Below are positions 1-6,101 of a stretch of DNA of 6,101 nucleotides, in pieces. The position numbers were made by a program, and so were the translations under genes. Numbering within the stretch: the stretch's first letter is position 1; every line of letters begins with the position of its first letter. The notes beneath the pieces were generated by a model, which saw only the letters and a program-made list of their open reading frames with translations, was not told the DNA's origin and ran no database searches. Source of the stretch: Oxalobacter formigenes (lineage in GTDB: Bacteria; Pseudomonadota; Gammaproteobacteria; Burkholderiales; Burkholderiaceae_D); the NCBI GenBank assembly GCA_019424645.1, contig JAHYZB010000050.1:1-6101 (forward strand), given 5' to 3'.

Positions 1-1125
1 TCTCAGGTCAACAATACGGGGCAGTATGAATTCGTGTTTTCCGATAACGGTATCGGGATGACGCCGGAGTTCCTGAACCATATTTTCGAGCCGTTTTCAC
101 GTGACAGGAATTCCCTGATCGGCGAGATTCAGGGAACGGGTCTCGGTCTGGCGATTACGAACAATATTGTCCGAATGATGAACGGGACGATTGAGGTCAA
201 AAGTGAGTTGGGCAGGGGAAGCCGCTTTATTGTCACGGTGTCGCTTGAGCTCTGTACCGAAGTGGAAGAAATGGATGTCGAGCTGAACGGCTTGCCGGTG
301 CTTGTGGTGGACAACGATCGGGCTGTCTGTGAAAGCGCGGCGTCGCTGTTGACTGAATTGGGGATGCGCGGGTACTGGGTATTGTCGGGAACGGACGCGG
401 TTTTGCGTGTGATCGGGGCGCATGAGAGCGGAAACGATTTTTTTGCGGTGATTCTGGACTGGAAGATGCCGGATATGGATGGGATGGAAACGGTCAGGGC
501 GATCCGGCAATATGTCGGACGCGATGTTCCGATTATCATCATTTCCGCTTACGACTATTCCGATATCGAGGATGAGTTCCTGAAGGCGGGAGCGGATGCG
601 TTTATGACGAAACCGCTTTTCAAATCCAGAATGCTTCATGTTTTTCAATTGTTTTGCCAGAGCCGGAATATGAACATGATTGCCGCACCGGAAATGAAAA
701 GACCGGTTTCTTCCCTTGCGGGCAAGCGGATTCTTCTGGTTGAGGATAACGATTTGAATCGCGAAATCGCGACTGAATTGCTCCAGATGCATGGGCTGCT
801 TGTCGATCAGGCAGTCAATGGACTGCTTGCGCTTGAAATGTTCCGGGATTCTATGCACGGGGACTATGACTGTATTCTGATGGATGTCCGGATGCCGGTG
901 ATGGATGGCTATGAGGCTACCCGGGCGATCCGTGCCCTGGAACGGGAGGATGCGAAATCGATTCCCATTGTTGCCCTGTCGGCGAATGTTTTTGCCACCG
1001 ATCTCGGCAAGGCACACGATGCAGGGATGAACGAGCATGTTTCAAAGCCGATCGATATTATCCATTTGATGGATGTTTTGCAGAAGTGGACAGGCAGATT
1101 GGCACCTTTTTCCGATGCCGGCTGA
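1..1125 (+). CDS. Hybrid sensor histidine kinase, C-terminal part (HATPase end + two receiver domains), 5'-truncated by window
   Basis: The reading frame is open from base 1, so the gene starts upstream; the GTG at 34 lies inside the ATPase domain and is not a real start. In the 374 visible residues the order is: end of the HATPase_c domain with G1 box DNGIGM (about 15-20), F box FEPFS and G2 box GTGLGLAI (about 45-52); receiver 1 (about 97-215) with phospho-acceptor Asp in DWKMPDMDG (codon 457-459) and Lys in MTKPL; receiver 2 (about 241-365) with acidic pair in LLVEDND, acceptor Asp in MDVRMPVMDG (codon 883-885) and Lys in SKP. The protein should autophosphorylate on a histidine upstream of the window and pass phosphate to the receivers. 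It ends right after receiver 2 with no Hpt domain, so a full relay would need a separate Hpt protein. Receiver 1 has VVDND where an acidic pair is usual. Signal and target are unknown. Confidence 0.95.
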   Translation, partial: SQVNNTGQYEFVFSDNGIGMTPEFLNHIFEPFSRDRNSLIGEIQGTGLGLAITNNIVRMMNGTIEVKSELGRGSRFIVTVSLELCTEVEEMDVELNGLPVLVVDNDRAVCESAASLLTELGMRGYWVLSGTDAVLRVIGAHESGNDFFAVILDWKMPDMDGMETVRAIRQYVGRDVPIIIISAYDYSDIEDEFLKAGADAFMTKPLFKSRMLHVFQLFCQSRNMNMIAAPEMKRPVSSLAGKRILLVEDNDLNREIATELLQMHGLLVDQAVNGLLALEMFRDSMHGDYDCILMDVRMPVMDGYEATRAIRALEREDAKSIPIVALSANVFATDLGKAHDAGMNEHVSKPIDIIHLMDVLQKWTGRLAPFSDAG

Positions 1126-1126
1126 T

Positions 1127-2569
1127 TCAGTCGTCCATGACTGGCCGGGCGATCCGGTCAATGTTTTTTACGCCCATTTTTTTCAGATGGGTTTTCATGA
1201 TACTGAAAATTTCGTTCAGTATCCGGCTGAACAGACGGGCGAAAAGACGGCCGTCTTTTGCATCGAGGGCGTGAGCCAGCTCTTTCGAGTCCCTGTTCCA
1301 GTCGATGGTCAGTTCTGCATGTGGAATGGCACTTCCGTTCAGCAATAAAAGGGTGAGCTTGCTGTAGATTTCCCGTATGGATGCCAGCGGACAGTAACGG
1401 ACGATGCCTTGCAGGCAGGATGCTGTGATGGTGGAGATGGCACTGTCCGGTTCCGTTATTGTCACGGCTTGCCGGATTTTGTCGGCCAGTTCGTCGGGAA
1501 AGTGCGGGAATGAATGGCAGATGATGGGGGCGCTGGTTATGACGAACAATTGATAGGCTTCCAGAAAAGTCCGGAGGTTATTGCCCAGTATCATCGCTTT
1601 CAGACTGTCGGACATATCGGTATTGTCGTTCGAAACGACGCGTGTCCCGACGCCGTTTATTGTTTTTGCCAGGCCGAGCTTGTTCAGGAGAGCAATCGTC
1701 CTGCGTATGGTGATGGGGGAGACGTGATAAATGTTGGCCAGTACGGCCCCATTGGGCAGGAGGGTTCCGGCAGGGTGGGTGCCGTCGTTTATTTTGCGTA
1801 CCAGATCGATGGCGATCATGTCGCAATATCGTGTCCGGCCTTTTTGGGGAGACCATGAAAAGGTTTCCTGGATGGTCCTGTCGGCTGGCTGTGCGGCCAG
1901 ATACTTTTCTGCCGTGATGTGGAATGGGTCTGTCAGGGTTTCGAGCCCTTTTTTCGCTTCGGCCATTTTGCCGTTTTTGCAATTTTCGAGGCATTTCCGG
2001 TAATCGTTTACCAGCTGGTTCAGGTAAATTTTCTCTTCCTCTTCAGTGAAAAAAGCATGAAAAATATCGAGAAAAGCGCTTTCGACAAAGGCGTTGATGT
2101 CGTGATACAGGCCATGTATCGTCTGGTTTCCCAGTGCCGACAGGGATTCGTCGAATAGCCTGTATTGCATTTTCCACTGCTCGATCCGGTTGTTTTCTGG
2201 CACAGGCCATGCTATTTCCTCATCCAGATCCATATGGCACATTCCCTGAAGGTTGATAGCCGGTGAAAACAGCCGCAGGCTATGGCTCAGGTCAATCAGG
2301 GAAAGGATGCGTTTTTTGAAGGTATCGCTTTCAAGGTAATTGTCGTATGGTTTTTTCAGGACGACGGTTTCCTTGCCACGGCCGATTTTTATCAGGCCTT
2401 CCTTTTCAAGCACTTTGAGGGCGCGTTGCGCCGGGCCGTAGGAAACGCTGAACAGTCTGGCGATTTCCTGTGCTGGAGGAAACCGGTTGCCTTCACTGTA
2501 AAACCCCGACTGGATTTGTGCGGCGAGGTTGCGATAGATGTTTTGTTCAAGACTGTTTGGGTTCGCCAT
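1127..2569 (-). CDS. Tandem GntR-type transcriptional regulator with two winged-helix domains
   Basis: This 480-residue protein contains two GntR-like DNA-binding domains. The first (about 9-73) has the typical pattern: an N-terminal helix, PPAQEIARLFSVSYGPAQRA as helix-turn-helix, then LEKEGLI and a glycine-rich wing. The second (about 247-313) repeats it: a helix with DLVRKI, ANIYHVSPITIRRTIALLNK, LGLAKTINGVGTRVV. Each is followed by a mostly helical region (about 80-225 and 320-465) that could be an effector or dimerisation domain of the FCD type, though no clear metal-binding histidine set is visible. Common GntR regulators are near 240 residues with one helix-turn-helix, so this looks like an internal duplication or fusion. 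The two halves have diverged. The ATG at 2567-2569 is the only sensible start; no good Shine-Dalgarno precedes it. It converges on the kinase gene with one base between stop codons and lies downstream, on the same strand, of the muramidase/RCC1 genes. The ligand and targets are unknown. Confidence 0.9.
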   Translation of the reverse strand: MANPNSLEQNIYRNLAAQIQSGFYSEGNRFPPAQEIARLFSVSYGPAQRALKVLEKEGLIKIGRGKETVVLKKPYDNYLESDTFKKRILSLIDLSHSLRLFSPAINLQGMCHMDLDEEIAWPVPENNRIEQWKMQYRLFDESLSALGNQTIHGLYHDINAFVESAFLDIFHAFFTEEEEKIYLNQLVNDYRKCLENCKNGKMAEAKKGLETLTDPFHITAEKYLAAQPADRTIQETFSWSPQKGRTRYCDMIAIDLVRKINDGTHPAGTLLPNGAVLANIYHVSPITIRRTIALLNKLGLAKTINGVGTRVVSNDNTDMSDSLKAMILGNNLRTFLEAYQLFVITSAPIICHSFPHFPDELADKIRQAVTITEPDSAISTITASCLQGIVRYCPLASIREIYSKLTLLLLNGSAIPHAELTIDWNRDSKELAHALDAKDGRLFARLFSRILNEIFSIMKTHLKKMGVKNIDRIARPVMDD

Positions 2570-2574
2570 GGTGT

Positions 2575-2640
2575 GATAACCGGTTTTGGGATGTCATTAT
2601 TATGCATTTTTTTCAGGAGAAAAAAAGCCCGGTTTTTCGC
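2575..2640 (-). promoter_or_regulatory. Likely promoter/operator region of the tandem GntR gene
   Basis: Read on the minus strand, this AT-rich stretch just upstream of the regulator start contains CATAAT (2599-2604) as a possible -10 box. The T-rich run about 17 bases upstream is a poor -35 match. The sequence CCGGTTTT (plus strand) occurs at 2580-2587 and again at 2629-2636, 49 bp apart, on either side of this box; the first copy lies in the palindrome AACCGGTT (2578-2585). Paired copies could be operators for autoregulation by a protein with two DNA-binding domains, but CCGGTT is frequent in this window, so this is only a suggestion. Confidence 0.25.
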
Positions 2641-2670
2641 ATGGGTACTTTTGCCTGTTGCGCGCCTGCT

Positions 2671-3022
2671 TCAGTTCGCCGTGTTGACTGGCCACTTCCT
2701 TTTTATAATGTCTCTGACCACTTGCGGATTCCCGCTCACCCGGTCGACGCTATTCTCGCAATACTTCGATACCTGAAACGTCTTCACCTCTTGTGGCAAA
2801 TCGCCGAAATACGGTGCATCCGGATATGTCCACTGAAGGCGAGAGACCCGGTTATTCCAGTGACCGGCTGCTATTGTCTCCCGGCTATCAACAATTCAGG
2901 GCTTGCCCTTCCGCTTCAGGCACCTCATCAGGCGGAGACGCTGGCACACCCGTTTGCGCATGACAAAGGTTCATGCTGAACTCCAGAACAGCCAGACAGG
3001 CTACAACCGGGAATTCAGGCAT
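2671..3022 (-). pseudogene. Probable frameshifted small exported-protein gene, unrecognised family
   Basis: Two minus-strand open segments lie end to end in different frames. The first starts at ATG 3020-3022 with GGAG six bases upstream and gives 44 residues: MPEFPVVACLAVLEFSMNLC, then HAQTG and a Pro/Glu-rich stretch, stopping at 2888-2890. It has a signal-peptide-like hydrophobic segment with a possible cleavage after CHA, but no basic residues before it. The second is open from about 2895 to a TGA at 2671-2673 (74 codons, no ATG/GTG/TTG near its 5' end) and has a balanced, protein-like composition, for example QWTYPDAPYFGDLPQEVKTF and DIIKRKW near its end. A single one-base indel around 2888-2895 would join them into a protein of about 115 residues. 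It lies 49 bp after the RCC1 gene on the same strand, so it could be a decayed third cistron of that operon. The family is not recognised, and two unrelated chance frames cannot be excluded. Confidence 0.45.
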
Positions 3023-3032
3023 GATGAACTCC
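2972..3032 (-). repeat. 13-bp direct repeat duplicating a Shine-Dalgarno plus ATG
   Basis: On the minus strand GGAGTTCATCATG (3020-3032) and GGAGTTCAGCATG (2972-2984) match at 12 of 13 positions and are 48 bp apart. Each has GGAG six bases before an ATG, and the two ATGs are in the same frame (residues 1 and 17 of the short reading frame that starts at 3022). It could be a dual-start arrangement or a small local duplication. Confidence 0.6.
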
Positions 3033-3071
3033 GGTAAACAGGGTTTTCAATAAAACATGACAGGTAAAAAA

Positions 3072-4187
3072 TCAGGGCTTTGGAAAATGCACCTGAACCG
3101 GTGTGGTCGTACTCCTGTTCGTGCCATCACCCAGCTGTCCGTATTCGTTCACGCCCCACGTCCAGACCGTGCCATCCTTTTTCAGTGCAATGGAATGGAA
3201 TGGCCCCGCCGCGATTTCAGCCACGCCATCCATGACCTTGCCGGGGCCTTTTGGAACCGTCCACAGGGTTGAGGCTGCCCCTTCGGCATAGCCGGATGCC
3301 CAGACGGAGCCGTCTTTTTTCAGATACAGCTCATGGAATTGTCCAAGGGCAATCGCCCCCACGTTATCGATTGAGTCGAGTTTCGTCGGAACCAGACGGG
3401 GTGGATCGATGCAGCCGTCCTGATGGATATTGTATTCACCGCTATACCAAACCGTGCCGTCGTCAGCCAGCAGATAGGTTTCTCCCCAGCGAACGGCGAT
3501 CTGGACGACTTTGCGGTTTTCCAGCGGTTTTACGTCGACCCTGACCGGTTTGACGCTTTCTTTGGTATCGCCCGTACCCAGAGCGCCGCACTGGTTGTCG
3601 CCCCAGGCCCACAGACTGCCATCTTTTTTTCGGACAACAGTGTGGGCGAAAGTGGAACTGACCTGTTCCACCCCGTCCATCACTTTTCGGGGAGCCGTCC
3701 AGTCATCGTCTATAGTATCGCCTCGTTGTATGCCCGAACTTCCCCATGTCCAGAGCGTTCCATCCGATTTGAGAGCAAAAGGGGTTTGCTCCCCTGAAAC
3801 CTGTGTAACCCGATTCATGATTTTACGGGGTTGTCTGATAAACCCTCCGGATTTGGAATTTATTTTTTCGATGACTCCCAACTGACCGTCAGTCGAATCT
3901 CCCCAGCCCCACAGGGAGCTGTCTTCCATGATAAAAAAAGGAGTGTAACTATCCGCCTTGACGTAAACAGACCGGACTTTTTCCGAAACCGGATGCGGCA
4001 TCCGTTCGTCATGGCCCAAAGAAAAACGGCTTCGCCCCCAGGCCCAAAGCTGACCATCAGAATCAACATAAAGACTGTAAATAATGCCTGCAGAAATGTG
4101 TTTATCCGATGGAGATTGTGCCAGAGCGAAATGACAGACACAAAAAGAAAAAATCAAGGTTCCAAGCCGAAGGAAAAAAGTTTTCAT
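3072..4187 (-). CDS. Exported RCC1-repeat protein, seven-bladed beta-propeller
   Basis: The 371-residue product begins with a Sec signal peptide: basic n-region (MKTFFLRLG), hydrophobic core, and ALAQ with likely cleavage after Ala23, so the mature protein should be periplasmic or outside the cell. After it come seven RCC1-type repeats, each with a DG(T/S/Q)(L/V)W core; the Trp-x-Trp/Ser-Gly motifs fall at residues 48-51, 93-96, 146-149, 193-196, 247-250, 296-299 and 342-345, spaced 45-54 residues. Seven repeats fit one complete propeller with nothing else attached. Blades 5 and 6 have WYSG and WASG in place of WxWG. Such propellers mostly act as protein-binding platforms. The ATG is nine bases after the muramidase stop, with no strong Shine-Dalgarno, which suggests co-transcription and perhaps coupled translation. 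Position and export make it a candidate immunity or partner protein for the muramidase; this role is inferred. Mature Cys200 and Cys259 could form a disulfide. Confidence 0.93.
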   Translation of the reverse strand: MKTFFLRLGTLIFSFCVCHFALAQSPSDKHISAGIIYSLYVDSDGQLWAWGRSRFSLGHDERMPHPVSEKVRSVYVKADSYTPFFIMEDSSLWGWGDSTDGQLGVIEKINSKSGGFIRQPRKIMNRVTQVSGEQTPFALKSDGTLWTWGSSGIQRGDTIDDDWTAPRKVMDGVEQVSSTFAHTVVRKKDGSLWAWGDNQCGALGTGDTKESVKPVRVDVKPLENRKVVQIAVRWGETYLLADDGTVWYSGEYNIHQDGCIDPPRLVPTKLDSIDNVGAIALGQFHELYLKKDGSVWASGYAEGAASTLWTVPKGPGKVMDGVAEIAAGPFHSIALKKDGTVWTWGVNEYGQLGDGTNRSTTTPVQVHFPKP

Positions 4188-4196
4188 GATATATCG

Positions 4197-5753
4197 TTAG
4201 TTTGATTCTTTCAAAAATTTGAGTTCATTATTAAATCGGGTATGTTTCCATTTTGGTCCCGACTTGTCCAACCGCTTGACTGTCACTTGCAATTGCACTT
4301 TGACCGCCCCCCAGTCATTCTTCACCATCGAACCATAAATCGCTTTGTTTTTAGCTTGCCACCCCGGTCCCTGATGATAATACCGTGAAAAAATGAGCGT
4401 CTGTTGAGCTGAATTCATTTCGTGAAAATAAGGCGTTTTCAAACCGGCCTCGCGGAGTTTCTCTACGGCACTGTCCCATTGTACGATACATTTATTGCCG
4501 TACCGGGTCATGACCTGCCGGTTGATGAGGTCAAGTTCATTGTCGTTTAACACCAGCGGTCTTTTATCGAGTTCAAAAAACGCATCCAGCCGTTTTTTTC
4601 CAAGATAGGGGGATAACTTCTGGACAAGCGATTCAGGAAATCCATATCCCCTAAGTGTCGCTTCACCAGCCGCTCCCTTTGCTACCTGTCCCAGATCGAA
4701 GCCGGAACCGACAGTGACACCGGAGCGATTTCCCAAATCCTTGTTATTCTCCGCATCGCTTCGGTTGAGCGGTATGTTCGCGCTGTGTCCCGAACCTCCT
4801 TCCAGCGCGCTCAAAAACCGGAAATTGATCCCGATCGGATAACCCATGTTCGTTTTGGTGAGATCCCGGTTGATGCCATTGGCCATGTCTTCGGAAACAA
4901 GATATCGTCCATCCATGATGGGATATTGGTTGATATCGACATAGGCGATTTTTGCCGGTGTAAAATCGGGATTATCCGGATTGGCTGTCGTAAAGACCGT
5001 TTTGACTGGTTTGTTCATGGTTCCTGTGTGTCTTCTTCGGACACTTTGACGCGCATTTCCAGCCGAAGGTGCTTCCAGTCCATCCACAGAAAAATCTCCG
5101 TCCGGTGAAGCTCCAGCTTCCTGCTGAGAGCCTGATTGTGCGGCATTCCCATTCGTCCAGCCCGGTGCTGTTCCATTTTCCACATCGGCGTCATGGTCTA
5201 CCTGTACTTCTTCTTTTATCGGATAAACCGCATTCTGTATCGGTAGCGCTTCCATGCCGGTCAAGCTTGCCGTTTCAATCGCCCCGTCCGACAAACGTTC
5301 TCTTCCAGTTTCTTCCGGAGAAAAGATCCACAGGGGAAACATGTCCGAACGCCATCGGTCTTCATTGCTATCGTGCTGCCCGGGCATCCATTCAGCCGTA
5401 TGATAAGCAGACGGCTTCCCGAAACCGTTATCCACTTCTTCCTTGTCCGGAACATACAAGAGGTTTTGAATGACCTTCATCTCTCCATCACCGGATAAAT
5501 ACGCATTTGCTTTTTCAACTGTCTGACCGGGAAGAACAAATGCCTTGTCCATTCTGGCAGGCGGATTGTCCATTATGGATGGAGAAACCTCCTCCGGCCT
5601 GTCCGGCAGATCAGGCACATTCTCCACCTTTGGCCAAACCGGCTGCACGGCTTTTGCCTGATCCGGCTGTAATGCACCCGTCATGTCTGATCGGGAAGAT
5701 GACTGTTTCTGCAATCCACCATCCAACCCGCCGTTGGGAACCACCGGTTTCAT
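4197..5753 (-). CDS. Putative effector: disordered N-terminal half + pesticin/T4-lysozyme-like muramidase domain
   Basis: The 518-residue protein has two parts. Residues 1 to about 245 are rich in Pro, Gly, Asp, Glu, Gln and Ser and look disordered, with a basic RRRH patch at 239-242. Residues about 285-518 resemble the pesticin C-terminal/T4-lysozyme-like muramidase fold, which cuts the MurNAc-GlcNAc bond in peptidoglycan. The signature is SALEGG with candidate catalytic Glu318 (codon 4800-4802), then SGVTVGSGFDLGQ with Thr347 (4713-4715) and Asp353 (4695-4697). The order Glu, Thr, Asp and the six-residue Thr-Asp spacing match the pesticin active site as I recall it. Further on, FSRYYHQGPGW fits the family's C-terminal part. 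There is no signal peptide or membrane segment and no holin nearby, which favours delivery by a specialised route, such as type VI secretion, over a phage endolysin. The start overlaps the upstream stop as ATGA, with AGGT about 10 bases before it. An internal ATG at codon 246 could give the enzymatic part alone. Confidence 0.85.
   Translation of the reverse strand: MKPVVPNGGLDGGLQKQSSSRSDMTGALQPDQAKAVQPVWPKVENVPDLPDRPEEVSPSIMDNPPARMDKAFVLPGQTVEKANAYLSGDGEMKVIQNLLYVPDKEEVDNGFGKPSAYHTAEWMPGQHDSNEDRWRSDMFPLWIFSPEETGRERLSDGAIETASLTGMEALPIQNAVYPIKEEVQVDHDADVENGTAPGWTNGNAAQSGSQQEAGASPDGDFSVDGLEAPSAGNARQSVRRRHTGTMNKPVKTVFTTANPDNPDFTPAKIAYVDINQYPIMDGRYLVSEDMANGINRDLTKTNMGYPIGINFRFLSALEGGSGHSANIPLNRSDAENNKDLGNRSGVTVGSGFDLGQVAKGAAGEATLRGYGFPESLVQKLSPYLGKKRLDAFFELDKRPLVLNDNELDLINRQVMTRYGNKCIVQWDSAVEKLREAGLKTPYFHEMNSAQQTLIFSRYYHQGPGWQAKNKAIYGSMVKNDWGAVKVQLQVTVKRLDKSGPKWKHTRFNNELKFLKESN
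5750..5753 (-). promoter_or_regulatory. ATGA stop/start overlap (translational coupling)
   Basis: On the minus strand ATG (5751-5753) of the muramidase gene and TGA (5750-5752) of the upstream gene share bases. This four-base overlap lets a terminating ribosome restart on the next gene and supports a single transcript entering from beyond the right edge; no promoter for these genes lies inside the window. Confidence 0.8.
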
Positions 5754-6101
5754 CCCGCTAATACCTGCTGCCCGAACGTTTTCCCGTCCAGCGGAACCGG
5801 TGAGGTTTGTTCTTTTCCCTCTTGCTGTCCGAAAGCTTCCTCTTTCTCCTTTTGCCCGGCTTGTCCCATTTGACCATCGGGGGCATTTGTGTCCGGGACA
5901 AAGGGCTTCTGTCCGGTCGACGGAACCCGAAAAGCCTGCTTATCAAAGTCAGGCTCATTCCCTCTTATCGGATACTTCCTGAAGAAATCAGACGACTCTG
6001 GTTTTACCGGTTCGATCCTTTCCTGTTCCGCCTCAACCTTCGGATTCAAACCCGCCTGCACCTGTCTTTCCCTGCGGACTTTCTCCTCATAATAAGAAGG
6101 C
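5750..6101 (-). CDS. C-terminal disordered tail of an unidentified protein, truncated by window edge
   Basis: The frame is open from the right edge to TGA at 5750-5752, so only the last 116 residues are visible and the gene starts outside the window; the GTG at 6059-6061 is probably internal. The visible part begins PSYYEEKVRRERQVQAGLNP and is charged and rich in Glu, Lys, Gln, Pro and Gly, without a recognisable domain, membrane segment or cysteine. Its composition resembles the N-terminal half of the next protein. The stop overlaps the muramidase start by four bases (ATGA), the usual mark of translational coupling, so the two are probably made together. It may be the tail of a delivery or structural component of the same module, but nothing visible identifies it. 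An alternative is that this and the muramidase were once one chain, split by a frameshift in the shared low-complexity region. Confidence 0.75.
   Translation of the reverse strand, partial: PSYYEEKVRRERQVQAGLNPKVEAEQERIEPVKPESSDFFRKYPIRGNEPDFDKQAFRVPSTGQKPFVPDTNAPDGQMGQAGQKEKEEAFGQQEGKEQTSPVPLDGKTFGQQVLAG

Noticed and set aside
97..1038. Long minus-strand open frame opposite the kinase
   Set aside because: It is antisense to a well-supported kinase with all motifs in place, is unusually rich in His, Arg and Gln, and shows no domain of its own.
2618..2650. Possible minus-strand terminator (CCC/GGG stem before a run of seven T)
   Set aside because: The stem has only three good GC pairs and mismatches; too weak to call.
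2684..2709. Plus-strand TTGACT and TATAAT, promoter-like boxes
   Set aside because: The spacer is only 14 bases, no credible gene follows on that strand, and the bases encode part of the minus-strand frame.
2591..2776. Plus-strand 61-residue frame with a hydrophobic stretch resembling a small membrane protein
   Set aside because: No Shine-Dalgarno, and it lies opposite the more protein-like minus-strand frame ending at 2671; the hydrophobic run is probably a chance reading.
2641..2979. Plus-strand open frame across the region between the regulator and the RCC1 gene
   Set aside because: No usable ribosome-binding site at the ATG, and the translation has an odd composition; the complementary strand reads better.
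3043..3056. Small hairpin GTTTT-CAAT-AAAAC just after the RCC1 stop
   Set aside because: Five-pair AU-rich stem with no following U run; not a convincing terminator.
4785..5473. Plus-strand open frames opposite the muramidase gene
   Set aside because: Antisense shadows of a gene with a recognisable active site; no domains or ribosome-binding sites.

Overview
The window looks like accessory DNA from a Gram-negative bacterium, probably a proteobacterium. One gene encodes a Sec-exported protein, another a cell-wall-cutting muramidase with no signal of its own, and a hybrid two-component kinase sits at the left edge. The genus cannot be fixed from this sequence alone. No rRNA, tRNA, CRISPR array, transposase or insertion-sequence end was found.

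Left part (1-2569): the C-terminal end of a hybrid sensor histidine kinase (plus strand: end of the ATPase domain, then two receiver domains) converges on a minus-strand regulator, with a single base between the stop codons. The regulator is unusual: two GntR-type winged-helix domains in one 480-residue chain, each followed by a helical region.

Middle (2570-3071): about 500 bp without an intact gene. On the minus strand it reads as a probable broken small gene: an N-terminal stretch with a hydrophobic, signal-peptide-like segment, and a 74-codon C-terminal stretch in another frame. A 13-bp direct repeat at its front duplicates a Shine-Dalgarno plus ATG. The last ~100 bp before the GntR gene is its likely promoter region.

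Right part (3072-6101): a tight minus-strand gene run. In transcription order it holds the disordered C-terminal tail of a gene entering from the right edge; a 518-residue protein with a disordered N-terminal half and a C-terminal pesticin/T4-lysozyme-like muramidase domain, joined to the upstream gene by an ATGA overlap; and, 9 bp further, a Sec-exported seven-repeat RCC1-type beta-propeller. The broken gene lies 49 bp beyond.

Main hypothesis: the right part is a toxin module. A peptidoglycan-cutting effector without a Sec signal would leave the cell by a specialised route, with the exported propeller as its periplasmic immunity or partner protein and the broken cistron as a possible decayed second partner. 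The domain calls are supported by sequence. The toxin-immunity relation, the delivery route and any control by the tandem GntR protein are inference.
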